Below, in pieces: positions 1 through 11,669 of a stretch of 64,000 nucleotides of DNA. Numbering within the stretch: position 1 is the stretch's first letter; every line of letters starts with the position of its first letter. Source of the stretch: Acanthopleura granulata (Eukaryota; Mollusca; Polyplacophora; Chitonida; Chitonidae); the NCBI GenBank assembly GCA_016165875.1, contig JABBOT010000080.1, forward strand, positions 43,311,772-43,375,771, in the 5' to 3' direction. The notes beneath the pieces were generated by a model. The model ran no database searches and was not told the origin of the DNA. It saw only the letters and a program-made list of their open reading frames with translations. A program made the position numbers and the translations under genes.

Positions 1-243
1 AGACAAGGAGGTGCCTTCGCTGGCTCAGTCGTTAGACAAGGAGGAGGAGACAAGTCGTTTGCCCTCGTTCAGCTTTCCGACGTCCTGCAAACGACTCCTT
101 CTACTTACCTTCACAAGGGACAGCAGCCTGGTGCAGTGCAAATCTATAGCCTCTGCGTTAATCGTGCTTCATTATAACTTGCACAATAAAGGCCCTTTTG
201 TCACAGTAGTCCAGCACGGAAATAAAAGATGGTATCTATAGAA
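1..243. other. Window-edge segment, open frames of unclear meaning
   Basis: The plus strand is open for about 230 bases. The minus strand carries a donor-like AAG|GTAAGT near 106-115 and an acceptor-like TTTGCAG just beyond it. The two minus-strand sites lie too close together to bound one intron, and no family is recognisable. An 11-base word, AGACAAGGAGG, occurs at the very start and again near 33. It may be the end of a gene outside the window or only low-complexity DNA. Confidence 0.2.
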
Positions 244-1500
244 AAAATTGTTAAATGTAAGTGTGGAAATTTGAAGACCTGTAACAAGAACCAAGAAAAT
301 GCGTTGGCCCTGCTCTCAGTAACATAGAACATCATTCATTTGGAATCCTTTATAATTTCACTTACGCTAGATAAATCTGTGTGAAGTGACCCAAATTTTT
401 ATTTTCAGTTTATCGTTCTGGCGATTTTTATGATTCTACCGAAATCTGTCTGATATGTTGTATAGCTGTGTATGGCCTGGAAGTGGAAGAAAATCTTTGG
501 CATAAATGGAGGCATTTTAAAATCTTATTAGATTAATACTTCCGCCCATCTCATTTTTTCTTACAAATAATCTGTCCTCATGAAGAAAAGCTATTAGCTG
601 ACAATTTGTTTTGAAACCTAGTTTTCGCTAAGTATGACGAGTTACTGTAATTCGCTAAGGCCAGGATTTTATCGCTAGAGATAACGGTTTGATAACCACA
701 CTGGTTTTAATCGTCCGTTCCAACGTGGAATATTGGTTAATCATTTGTATGAAGATCCATGCTAAGCAAAATTAGCAACTGATCACACTGATATGGATGA
801 TGCCTCTCTCCAGCCTCCCCGCCTGGCGTAAACCCATCCCATTATTCACAGTCTGTAGGACTGGTGTATTATCTGTGGGATTCGTGCCCTATATCGTAAA
901 TGTGACAAAAAATGACTGATAACCTTTATCTATACATCGTATGTGACACTGTAATATTTAACGATATCTTTACCCAAGGACACTGTACTGTTCATCTTTC
1001 TACATGTTTTCTACATGCCTGACATTTTCTTTGACAATGAAAATGAAATATAAGAGAAGTTTCGTGGGCTATTTAAGAAAAAGAGATGTGATGTTGACGA
1101 TTGTTATAACAACTGTCAAACTTCGGTGACCGATTGTCACCGATTTTCGGTATAAAAACGTAATGAGCATTGATTTAGAATGCATAGTTTGTGTAACGGG
1201 TATACATGCTGGAATTTCTATGGTCTTACCTTGATTTGAAGTCGTTTAAGTATTATTTATGACTGAAATGATTCATGCCACGTCCACTCAATTCGTAAAG
1301 TCCTCCAAGATGTTTAGCATTTAGATTTGGAGGCTTCACAAAATAGGATTTTGATAAATACGAAATCCGCTCAGGTGTAAAAATGGTATTGTTAGAATGA
1401 GTAGATTTTATAGTCTCTGTGTCCTTCAAATTAATGTTTAATGTACCATAATTTGATAGAAATTACTTAGTTTTTCCGTGTGCGCATAGGGAAAATTACG
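244..1500. other. Intergenic, nothing recognised
   Basis: AT-rich sequence with frequent stops in all frames. I see no repeat, RNA gene or exon that I can support. Confidence 0.4.
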
Positions 1501-1540
1501 CTGGACTGGCCGTGTTTGCTTCGTTTTCGTAGTAAATTAT

Positions 1541-1637
1541 GGGCGGGGCGAAGCAAAGGGCCGTCTGCACGTTAGCCAATCAAAACATTGGGTTTTAGGC
1601 CGTTAGCACCGCCTACTCCGTCTCAACGCTATAAAAG
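1541..1637 (+). promoter_or_regulatory. Polymerase II promoter-like block (GC box, CCAAT, TATA)
   Basis: A GC box (GGGCGGGGC, 1541-1549), a CCAAT box (1576-1580) and a TATA box (TATAAAAG, 1630-1637) follow in the usual order, in a local GC-rich island inside AT-rich DNA. A start of transcription near 1660 would be expected. The next ATG, at 1662, opens only a 23-codon frame ending at 1733, so the segment downstream is more likely a leader or first exon than a gene. An AATAAA signal lies at 2023-2028, only about 390 bases after the TATA box, so this could also be a short transcription unit or a solo LTR. No gene could be attached to it. Confidence 0.45.
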
Positions 1638-1733
1638 GCGATCGATTATACCGTTTCACGGATGCCCCCCGAGGTCAACGACGACAAGTTCAAAACAGCC
1701 TCCAAGAGGTTAAGTAGAAGTTACGACATATGA

Positions 1734-2560
1734 AAATTAGGAGTTGTTGAAGTATAGCGTTACAGAGAAGCTCAGTATACTGAACAAGAGCCTATAGCCT
1801 GACAAAGATCACCAGGGATCGGGATAGACATTAACAGAGATTCAGACCTTAGGAGATTTTTAGCTATTACTCTAGTATTAAACTATATGTGACGATTACG
1901 GTTGTATAGAAATTCCAGTTCTTATACCTGTCGTGATAGTTTTAAACTTTGACAAGCTGTTCGTCTGTTGAGGCCGTATGAACAACCCCCCAAAAGTTGT
2001 GCCCCTTATATATATATATATGAATAAATGGATTTCGCTGCTTAGTGATCGAGGTGTAAAATAATTCTTGGGATCTTCTATGCTCCTATTACTGTTGATA
2101 CATTAAAATAACTCGTAAGCTTGGGCTTTCCTCCACGTGTAGCACTGGAACAATTCATACTGGGAATACCTTTGGTGATATTAAATTGGACAAAAGCATG
2201 AAATGATTGATTGGGGTATTGAGAGTAAATCCATACTTCTGAAGTGATGTCTCCAATTACCCAAGGTAAATCTCGGTCTCATACACTACCATACGCAAGA
2301 CATTTTTATCTCAGAGTCGATAGAGTTTAACTGGTGGTTAACAGAGCAGAACAAACCTATATTATTAATCTCTAAGTTACATAGGATCGATTAAAACGAA
2401 AATCCGCTCCAGTACTTGAGAATAGTTCATTTACAACAGGGGTCTGACAGGGAAACCGGACAGAACTAGAGAAAACCAACGTATCCCTTGCACAAAACTC
2501 ACTATTCTCAAGCTGTCACCTTAACTGGTTGGGTTCGAACCTGCCAACTTTACCTTTTTA
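1734..2560. other. Downstream of promoter block, no exon found
   Basis: Contains a short (TA)n run near 2010-2021 and AATAAA at 2023-2028. I see no supported coding sequence. Confidence 0.35.
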
Positions 2561-2562
2561 GT

Positions 2563-2686
2563 TATTATTTTTACTTGTGTATAACGATGTTCTCAAGAAC
2601 ATTACATTTATACCACGGTGGTGAGCAATATGGTATGGAAGAAGACCTCGGGGGAAACCCACGACCATGCGGAGGTTTGCAAGTGT
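2563..2686 (-). mobile_element. SINE fragment, 3' half, diverged
   Basis: Antisense copy of the tail half of the window's common SINE. It shows the diverged 'tctcaagaac..tt..atttatac.acggtgg' block and the 'ggggaaacccacgaccat.cgga' block in the right order. The tRNA-like head is missing. Divergence is high, so it is an old insertion. Confidence 0.7.
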
Positions 2687-3497
2687 TAAGAAAGAGGCAG
2701 CAAATAATTGCAAGTCATAAAGCTGCTGTATTTTCGTTATCAAAGTGCAAAACTTTCACATCATTGCTCTTTTGTGGAAAACATTAAATGGTTTGTCCGT
2801 CTAATTACTTTTGCAAAAGCAGTCATATTTAGGGCTATGATCAATGAGTATGACAACGCTCTTCGAACTCCTCACAGCACTATTTTGCAAATATGCCAAA
2901 AAAAAAAACCGACTGCTTGACGACGAGACCGCAAACCGAGTTCTCAAACAGTCAGCCAAGTAGTTTTTCTGGCATATATCTATGGCATTTTCGCCAAAAT
3001 ATCGAACTTTCATATTTCCTTATAAATGCATCTGAAAATTAAAATGTTAATATAGAGAAATTTTTTACCTGGTTATTTGGTAAAATAATGGAGGTATAAC
3101 CTCCTTAACTTTGTCATGTTGTAGGCCTAACATCTAGTCTAGGGCTTTCGTAATGCGTTATACCATTGTAAGTACAAGAGGGACCAAGGGCGATCACAAA
3201 AGGATCAGATTTTATGATTTCCTACCTGAAAGCATGAAACTTTATCCCTTTTCTCTCAACCTCGTACACTGGATAAGTTCGAAGAGGTATCGTAATATTG
3301 ATCTTTTTTTGTGCATGAACATTGGCATTAAACTTGATATGTTTTGATATATGGTATGTTTGACAACTACCTGTTCAACCTTTATCTGGACGAGTCTTTG
3401 TTTTCACATGGGACGTTGTCGGTTATTGCCTGCAAGGGAAACTTGTATGCTTCGTTCGTTTTGGGCTATTCGCTGGTCTATGCTTCCTGGGTTTGTA

Positions 3498-3745
3498 CAA
3501 TACGACCAACAAAATTTCACTTTATTCAATAGTGCCGAAAGGGTTTAGTGTGCCGTCGACACCGGCCATTGTATTCTACGGCCAGCTAATGATGACTTTA
3601 TGCCAAAATTTAGAAAGTGTTTAGTAGATTGTCGACAGCGAATGTTGCATTATACGACCAGCCAATGTTCACTTTATATAGCAGTGCATAAAGTGTTTAA
3701 TGTTGTATGCGAATGTTGTATTATACGGCCAGCTAATGACTGTTC
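3498..3745. repeat. Tandem repeat, about 85-bp unit, 3 copies
   Basis: The words 'cgaccag/cggccag..aatg', 'cactttat' and 'gtgttta' recur three times in the same order, near 3510, 3590-3640 and 3655-3740. The copies are diverged. Short open frames here come from the repeat. Confidence 0.6.
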
Positions 3746-4389
3746 GATGCAACAGTAATACTGTGTCATAGCTACCGTTCTGGTTCACTTGCCATAATAT
3801 CTTTATATGAATCATTTCGTCTGTGCATGAAAAGACAAATTTACAACAGAAAATGCTCTTTTTCACATGTGTATTGAATGTGTTATAAATGACGTATCGG
3901 GATCACAGTTACGAGACAAAACGAGGATGATAACATAACATTTACGCCAACAGAAAATGTAGAAGGGAGATAACTCAAAGAAGCCTATTCTCAAAATCAG
4001 TGTCGTCATCGTCGGAGCTCCATACAAGCACGTGCGGGTCCGCTTTGTTACAGGCGGAATCTACAAGGCATAAACATAACAATACAGAAATATAACAATA
4101 CAGAAATACAACAATACAAGGACAGGGTCCACATGGTTTGGGGACTTTCTATAGTAACGTAATGCTGTATTTACTGTAAAATCACCAAAGCCCAGCGCGT
4201 TTAATGCGTGATTAAACTTCACACAAGCGTGTTTAATAAATATACACATATACTTTAGCATTAACCATAAGTGTCTAAAACATGAATGTACGCCTACACT
4301 ATAATGCTATAATCTCCAAGTGTCCAATATTTAATGCATAAAAGTGTTTATGAGATAAACATCAAAATTCACAGTGTATATAAGCAATA

Positions 4390-4750
4390 GGGGAGTTTCG
4401 AGTTTGAACTCTTTTGTAAAGAGGTAAAAAGAAATCAGCTGTGTCAAGTGATTGTCACAAATGTCAGGCAATTTTGTTCACATTAATATATCGATCACCT
4501 GTCTCGCTGTGATAGGGAGGTACAACTGACCTCTCCATTATTGTGGAGCTTCTTAAATTCAAAGACTTCCAGCTCCTCACTTTTCCATATTGTACGTTTA
4601 GTCTAAATAACTTTTTCTGAAACTTTCCTTAGACGCATGTTATAGAATAATGTAATCGGAAATAGTTGCCTAACACTTTTGACAGGTCACATGGTACAGT
4701 AGGGTTTTTCTCACCTTTAGCGATAAAATAATTCGAACTCCAAACTCCCC
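4390..4750. mobile_element. MITE with terminal inverted repeats and TA duplications
   Basis: The left end GGGGAGTTTCGAGTTTGAA is matched by the right end reading TTCGAACTCCAAACTCCCC, an inverted repeat of about 19 bases with weaker pairing further inside. Both ends are flanked by TA (4388-4389 and 4751-4752), the target duplication of the Tc1/mariner superfamily. At 361 bp with no open frame it is a non-autonomous element. The superfamily is inferred from the TA duplication alone. Confidence 0.7.
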
Positions 4751-4907
4751 TATTATTTTATAAAAGCCACCAATCCATGTAAATTAAATTAAGGGAGAAA
4801 TAAGATTGAGCCTACATAAACTGCCCCGTTTTTTTTTCTTGTTAAAATCCACATAAGATCCTTCAATTTGATTTATACCAGGTAAATACAGTTGCTCTCT
4901 AAAATAT

Positions 4908-4913
4908 TTTATT
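4908..4913 (-). terminator. Possible poly(A) signal of the ZP gene
   Basis: AATAAA on the minus strand, about 190 bases beyond the predicted stop codon of the ZP-domain gene. It fits a short 3' untranslated region, but single hexamers are common in AT-rich DNA. Confidence 0.3.
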
Positions 4914-5102
4914 ATCGTTTTCAAACCGTGTATCATCCAATCACATTAGTCCTCATGAGTTGTATCATGTACTTAAAAGTTATGGTAACATGGGAAGAAA
5001 GTAAGAACTGGTAATGTTGTAGTAAAGTAATAAAGTCAACAACAAGGAAGATTTTCAAAACTGATTATCTGAAACATAACTATTTCAGAAAAGGTTTTCG
5101 AA

Positions 5103-8100
5103 CTAGTGACGAAATTCGATCTTCGTTTGCGGTTCTCGACCTCTGTGCCCATCTGTTATGTATCGATTTATTTATACATATATAGGTTTGATTTAAACTT
5201 TTCTACACTCATGGCCTGCAACCATTCGCAAGGCGTCTCACCTTCTCGCTCTCGTTCTTCAGGAGTCAGTTTTTGTCTTCGTCGGATTTCCTCCAAGCAG
5301 GAGTCCTGTAAAATACTGTCTGATTATCGAATGGAGGATTAAGACTTAATACCCTTGTACACAAACTTCCAATAGATAAGTGAAACGCCTCAGTATCCAG
5401 GTTACACAGTCAGCCAGCAGAAAAGGTAAACCTTCGTGTCAAGGCTGTCCCTTTACACAAACATCCACCAGAATTTGTGTATTTATCTGAATGGTGTTTT
5501 AACTCAAAAAATGACTTATACGACGACCACCACCATTGTGGTGGTGGTGCTGGTAGGGAGGGGAGGAGGTCAGGCAGAAACGACCATGCGTATCCGGCAG
5601 GCAGACCTTCTCTCACGGAAGAACATACACCAGAAAGGTAGGGCGACAATGTAAAACTCACCCTATCAAACATACACCTAGGAGAAAGGTACAGGCCTTC
5701 GCAGCAAATTTACTCCACTGCATTTGCATTCCCCAGAGCAGCCAGACATCTCGGCACCACCAGTCTAGCGTTTGTTAATCCTTCGCCACAGGACACGTAT
5801 TCCTCCTTGGATTCAAACCTGTGCGGCAAACGTCCGTTCCTGCCAGCTTCAGCACAATTCTGGTTCCGATTCTATGATCTTCCGGATCTATTCAGAAACT
5901 AAACTGCTCCCTCAGTATAACTTTTCATTGATGTTTTCCATCCTCTAGGACTTCTCAGTCACGACGGAATATAACATAGGCTGTATAGATTTTTATGTCA
6001 GGCAGCAGGTGTCTACATTACAATATTCTGCTAATGTTTTGCCAGAGGCGCATGGAGACAAAGTAATAACATGGGCAAATAGCAAGACTTTTTTCCATAT
6101 TTGTCTTGGATTTAATTTCTGTTTGAAATAATGCCCATTCATATTAATTCCGACAGGTTTCCTACATTAAATGAAGTTCACTATATAAACATGGATATAG
6201 TACATACCCCATCACATTCGTCAGTACATTCCGTGAAATTACACTGAAACTGAACTGTGTCTCCGCCTTTCAGCTGGAACGCTTCAAAATAAGGGCTTAT
6301 CACTTGTTTGTGAACTGTCTGGAAGCCGGTGGTTTTCTTGAATACTCTCCCGTCACCACAACTGTCAATAACAAGTACATGATGGTTTTGTATTTATACT
6401 TTATAAAAGTTTTAATAAAAATTTAATAGAATTTTAATAAAAATCAAATTAGATTTCCTAGCCCTACTTTTATGCAATCATCTAGTAATCTTAAATTGGC
6501 ATCAATCCCACCGAGATGATGAGCTCTATGCCACCAAGTAAACCATAATCGGAGTTACTTCTGTTCAGAATAATCAGAAAGACTTGGATAAAATAAATGA
6601 GCCCATCCTGCCTGACAGAGAGCACTTACCCAGCCTTAAGTATGGCATAACTGCTCACTGCATTCCTGGCCACGCAACTGAGGGCACGAAACCTCACCAC
6701 CGAATCTAGATATGGAAAAATCCAAACTGCGTCCATAAGAACGGTTGAATAAAAAATTAAGCAGTCGATTTGCAAATAACTGTACCAAAAGTATCTACTA
6801 TGTAAAGACAGGAAGAGGGGAAGGCAGATAGAGGAGTTTTTGATGTTACAAACCATGTTCTTAAGATATTGTATGATATTTTTAATATGTTTTGCGCTAA
6901 CCAGGTCATTGTCTGACTTAGCCCTGGCATGGTGCTATATGGACCGAGCGTTGACGATTCTGATATTTCGCACTGTCTACTAACGCCATGGAAGCAAGCA
7001 CAAGAAAAACTAATGAAGTTGACGGCCAGCCAATACCACACGATTTAGACCCGATTTAGTACATACTTTATTCACACCGCTGGTGCCATTTTGGTTCTCT
7101 CGTAGGGATTTCTACTGTCACTGCTGCACATATATCCTTGCTACGCAGATGCGATCACTGCCCATCGACGCTATGGCTATACTAGTTGCCGTGTATGCAC
7201 GAACAAGGCGCCACCTAGCGAAACTCGCCAGCACGTTAACAAGAATACGTGCTTCCGTCGATCTCGAACCTCAGTCCCGCTGATTCGACAGTGCGTTTTT
7301 TTTTCTTTTTTTTTTCATGCGGGGAATTGTTTGGGTTATATTTCAATAAATGAAGAAATCCATATATAAACACAGCGCAGCCACTAATAACATTCCATCG
7401 AAAAAAGGCTTTTTTACAAGAAGGCCTACTCACTGGACGGATCAACTGCTCTTAATCGGATCTTCTTCCCCATGTAGATACTTTCGGTGAGAACTTCTTC
7501 ATTCGCTATGTCAATGACGCTAAGTTCAAATGTCGGTTGGCGTACTCGTGACGTCTCTAACAGCTTCTGTTCACTCGCCTGAATGTGCCTAGGAAAATAA
7601 AATATCAGAAACTGGGTCGATTTATTTATTTGATTTGTGTTTGAGGCTTAACCCTAAGAACTTCTCACTTGCATGGCGGCCGATGTGTTAACTAGTGACG
7701 AACACTGGTTCACGGGAAGTGCAAACGCCAATCTTTCGCCTCCTGATCCCAAGTGGCTGTAGATGGCTTTGAACATGTGACCAATGGTTACTAGACCACT
7801 CAAAGAATGCAGGGCTCAACAGGGGCCGGTACAGCTTTTACATATCACGTCTCTAAACCCCTAGAAACCTCTGATATCGCCCTGTCTCTCTACATAGGTC
7901 TAAAGAGGGGGGAACAGATTGCTATGCTTTCGACGTAAAACAACTCCGTTGTTCTTAGGAAGCTTGAACTTGGACAGACAGTTTACAGATACAACAAAGC
8001 AATGTTGTGCTATTTTTAATTCTAGAGGCAATAGGCTTTATAATTCCAGTAATTCCTAATTTGTATACCTCAACATCTGTACAAAGATTAACCCCATCGC

Positions 8101-11100
8101 ACCATAGTTTAACGTAATACAGTAGTGTAAGTCCGAAAAGCATAAGCTTCATTTTCACTTAATATTACAGCAACAAAAAAATATTTCATGTCCAGCGAAA
8201 CTCAAGCACGCTAAACAGACTTGAGTCCAGCCCCTGCAATGCACGTGTACCTATGGCGTACCCATCGGTCAGTGACTCGGTGAAGGTCAGGGCCTTGCCA
8301 TGTGAATCGTACACGCAGGACAGAGTGTGGATCCGCTTGTGAGTGATCATGTGACGATTCTCCTCTCCCCAGCCAATCTCCACGTCTAGGGTGTACAGGT
8401 GCCCGGATCCTTTCTCCTACAAGACAACTCAGGGGAAGGAAATTTACACGTTTTACTTAATAGTTTGTTTGCTTCCTTGTTTACTGACATATAAATTTAT
8501 GTTTTTATTTGATTTTCCTGCTTATTTATTTGATTACTTGTTAACGCCCTCTTTAACAGTGAAGATGTGAATTATTCAACGTGTGCCAGTTTCCTCCCAC
8601 CATAATCCTGGATACTGTCGCGTAGGTAAAATATTCTTGAGTACGACGAAAAACACCAATCAAATAAATAAATTCTGCCAGTTTAGGGCTAGTGGAAACC
8701 TCCTGAAGTAAACGACACATACCTATACACGAATCCTTTTAGAAAAGCGTTAAACTTGGATACATTAATCCGTGCACTTCTACTTGGATATTTTATTCCC
8801 GTGCACTTCTACTTGGTTGTATTATTCTATGTCTTTCTAATTGGCTGCATTATTCTGTGCATTTAAATCTGGATACATCATTCTGTACACTTCTACTCGG
8901 ATGTATTCTGTACATTTTTACTTGGGTGTATTATTCTGTACCCTTGCTTGGATTGATTATCTTGTGCACTTATACTTATACACATCATTCTGTACACTCC
9001 TACCTGGATGTATTATTAGGCACACTGCTACTTCGATACATTATTCTGTACAGTTCTACGCCATAAATGCAGAGTTATTAGCCGGAGTAACATGTCAGAC
9101 CTAAAGCATAATATGCGGTTCTTTGACATGAGAATGCTAACATCCAGAGGGGAAATACAGATTTCACTTTGTAAAACCTTCTTTTAATACCGCTTCAATC
9201 CACACAGTCGATATTCTTCTTGCCATATTTTTCTATCACAGTCTGAAGAGATGCACCCATCCAGAGTAAAATTACGCGTTAAAAAAGAATGCCCAACACA
9301 GCAGGTGAATGTCCCGCAATTCACGAGAATGTCCCATCGCAGCACGAGAAGCCCAATGCCTCAAGAAAATGCCAAATGTCGCACATGAATGTCCAACGGC
9401 ACTTGGCACAATGAACAATATATATTTACATATTGCTTGTTACATGTGTCTTTGAGCATTTGTGTCCGAAGCTGTGCTTCAAATTGAATCACAAATCATT
9501 TTTACGAAAACAAAGTTTTCGTAACTTTGGTCGTAAGTCCCGTCGCCTACGCCCTACAGCCTAGTCCGAGATATTGCGTTGTATAGGTGGCTTTAGGAAG
9601 TCGGCTTAAATTCAAGTTGTGAAAGCCCGTCTCAGACAGTGTCCTAGCTTTCAACAGATTTCTATCCAAATGAAAATGAAAGAAAGAAGTAAGCACGAAA
9701 GTGTATATTATTTATTGATTTATTTCATTGTTGTTTTACTCCGTACTCAAGAATATTTCACTTATACGGCGGCGGCCAGCATTATACTGGGACAAAACCA
9801 GGCAGAGCCTGGGGAAACCAACTGCCATGAGTAGCTAGCTGCTCACCTTCCTACGTACGGCCGGAGAGGAAGTCAGCATGAGCTGGACATGAACTCACAG
9901 CGACCGTATTGGCGAGAGATTCCTGGGTAATTGCGCTCCGCTAGAGCACTAATCAACTGAGCGACGGAGGCCCTCATGAAAGCGTAAACCTCGGTAAGCC
10001 AGTATATTACTTTAATCAAGATTGTTTCCCTTGGCGTTCAGTCTAGGGTGAAGGAAACCGGGTACCAGTAATCCTTACCTGATGAGGGTGAAGCGAGAGC
10101 TACAGGTAGATCTGTGACGTCACTGGTCAAAAGTAAATCAGACAAAATATAATGTTTCAACTCACGTAAAACTGACATTCGGTGTCCTCTTGTCCCTTCT
10201 CCAGAACACCAATCAAGTAATAGTCCCTTGTCCCACGTGATATAAATGGTCGGTCGCCATTTTGACATTTTGCCAAAGCAAATGCCGGAACTTTGGTAAT
10301 CATGCGCAGGGTGGCAACGCCGTGGATATCTTCCGGACACTGAGGGCTTACTTAAAATATATATAACATAAGAGTAACACATGAACGGACGACAATGAAC
10401 CGCTACGGCTGTCAAGGTAACGGTGTATGGATATTAATATTCCACTTTTAAAATTGCCAAGGTGATGAAAAATCTTCTTTCTCAGCACCGAGATGCATTA
10501 ATCATGACGAAAATAATTCTTACATATATTTCTTTTTAACTTCTAGTGATGAAACCCATTTCATTTGACACAGTTGTGAAGCTGAGCTTTTGGAAGTATA
10601 TTTTCGACAAAATTTTTACATTACAAATTCCTTAGGTTTGGGACATAACGTAGTTTTCTCCATGAATTTGATGCCGAGTGTACATGTATACTGACAGTGT
10701 ATCTATCTTTCAGGTCAATGAGAAAACCATCCTTTACAGTGCTGCAACATAAGAACGTCATGCTGAAAACACCCGAGAGGACACCAGAAAAAGACACCCC
10801 ACCCAGTATACTGACACTGCGTTTTCCAATATTGGACTCGTTGTTCACTATGAAGCAAGATTCGGTATCGAACACTGGTATCCCACTTTGTAGACAGCAG
10901 GACCCTTGGGATCGATGATAATAAGTGATATTTGTGAAAAATGAAAACAATATACTTTGTCTCTGAAACATCACAGTTTTATAGTCCATGTAGGAAGTTA
11001 TATCGGTGTAACACAAAACTATCGCTACATTTGGATGTTACATAATTATTAGTAGTATTTTGGTGCTTGTATTCATCAGTCAATTCAAAGTGAAAACAAA

Positions 11101-11663
11101 AGAACACAAAGCGCTAACGTACAGCGAGGACCGTCTGCCTGAACAGCTACGAGGTGAATCTGAAATGAACAATATGAAAATGGAAGTACACATAACATAT
11201 AAAGGTAAACAACATTAAACGATTAATATCCTTTTCTGAACATTTCATTTTACACCCAACATTTTTGGGACGTTTTTTACTTTTTTTTTTTTTCTTTATT
11301 TTTCTTTTTTGATGTAAACTTACAAGCAACCAAATTACGGGCTATTACTTTGCTACATACCTAGTTCAGTTGTTGTTTTGATATGTAATATTTGGTCAGA
11401 AACAAACCAATGTCTCGTGTTCTATGTCTTTGGAGTTTTAACTATCCCAGTAATGTGATTAGATTGTAATATGTACTTCAGATTGTACGAACTTCAGAAT
11501 ACCTCATTTTTCCTCGGTTTATTGAAAGTGGCTTCCATTGAAATACAGTTGTAGTGATCCTGTAATTTCATGAAAGGATTAAGAATGCGAAATATTTGGA
11601 CTCAACAGAACTACGCACCAAACTGTTTGTCATCGCCGACAGGAAAAGATGGAGAATTTGCAT
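5103..11663 (-). CDS. ZP-domain protein gene, eight predicted exons, 297 residues
   Basis: Secreted or surface matrix-type protein; ZP domains polymerise into extracellular filaments. Exons in coding order: 11619-11663, 10166-10339, 8262-8416, 7434-7588, 6630-6726, 6208-6361, 5242-5305, 5103-5152. All internal borders are AG/GT, the phases agree, and the total is 894 bases including the stop. Residues 1-15 are hydrophobic and could start a signal peptide. ZP-N cysteines fall at 16, 40, 70 and 107. ZP-C carries C194, C210, then C249, C254, C258 and C263, with the typical SPYFEAFQLKGG and CNFTEC stretches. An IRRR basic run after the last cysteine may be near a cleavage site. No membrane helix or GPI signal is visible in this model. 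Exons 2-6 are strong, exon 7 good, exons 1 and 8 tentative. Known families with this layout include cuticlin-like and uromodulin-like proteins; I cannot choose one. Confidence 0.8.
5495..5625 (-). mobile_element. Possible highly diverged SINE fragment
   Basis: Order of words resembles the antisense SINE tail ('cttatacgacg', 'accatgcgtatccg', 'ggcagaccttctc'), disrupted by a 10-base-arm palindrome of CCA/TGG triplets at 5526-5548. Homology is suggestive only. It would lie in the ZP intron between 5305 and 6208. Confidence 0.3.
5710..5871 (-). other. Alternative 3' exon candidate of the ZP gene
   Basis: A 54-codon open stretch ending in TAA is in phase with the ZP-C exon (6208-6361) if an acceptor ending CATAG is used at 5872. 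It has four cysteines and an RNGR stretch. The acceptor has a poor pyrimidine tract, and the 5242-5305 exon gives the more usual ZP ending (GDSC followed by basic residues), so I treat this as an alternative or chance frame. Confidence 0.25.
8587..8673 (+). mobile_element. SINE fragment, 3' end
   Basis: Sense copy of the SINE tail: 'tttcctcccaccataat', a diverged 'ctggccgccgtcgtataagt', 'aaatattcttgagtacg' and the terminal 'aaacaccaatcaaataaataaa'. The head is absent. It lies in the intron between ZP exons 8262-8416 and 10166-10339. Confidence 0.8.
8759..9062. repeat. Minisatellite, about 30-bp unit, about 10 copies
   Basis: Repeats of the kind 'attattctgtacacttctacttggatgt', degenerate. The unit length is a multiple of three, which keeps frames open and gives apparent 70-87-codon products that are not genes. 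Intronic to the ZP gene. Confidence 0.8.
9280..9412. repeat. Short degenerate tandem repeat, about 22-bp unit
   Basis: Words 'gaatgtccca' and 'gcacgagaa' recur about five times with drift. Intronic to the ZP gene. Confidence 0.5.
9709..9974 (-). mobile_element. SINE, near full length, in ZP intron
   Basis: Antisense tRNA-derived SINE. It reads from the A/T-rich tail (9709) through 'ccgtactcaagaatatttca', the '..ccagcattat' and 'gcagagcctggggaaacc' body blocks, and the 'gaactcacagcgac' block (B-box region), to the head, where 'actgagcgacggaggccc' is the antisense of the A-box side. About 265 bp, moderately diverged. It sits between ZP exons 8262-8416 and 10166-10339. Confidence 0.85.
10621..11016. 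other. Segment open on both strands, unidentified
   Basis: The minus strand is open for 131 codons and the plus strand for 73 codons (10697-10918) across the same bases. It lies between the first and second predicted ZP exons. The minus-strand product is rich in Cys/Ser/Gly (SGIPVFDTESC, SILGGVSFSGVL). I do not recognise a family. It could be an extra ZP-gene exon, a transposon remnant or chance. Confidence 0.25.
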
Positions 11664-11669
11664 GGTCTG

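Noticed and set aside
1662..1733. 23-codon frame with a Lys-Arg pair below the TATA box, possible peptide
   Set aside because: The ATG falls at the expected transcription start and there is no signal peptide.
7619..7700. Possible SINE tail ('tttatttatttgatttgtgt', 'catggcggcc')
   Set aside because: Only two short blocks agree; too weak to call.
10038..10415. 125-codon minus-strand open frame
   Set aside because: It overlaps the ZP exon 10166-10339 in a different frame. The ZP frame has the cysteine pattern and matching splice phases.
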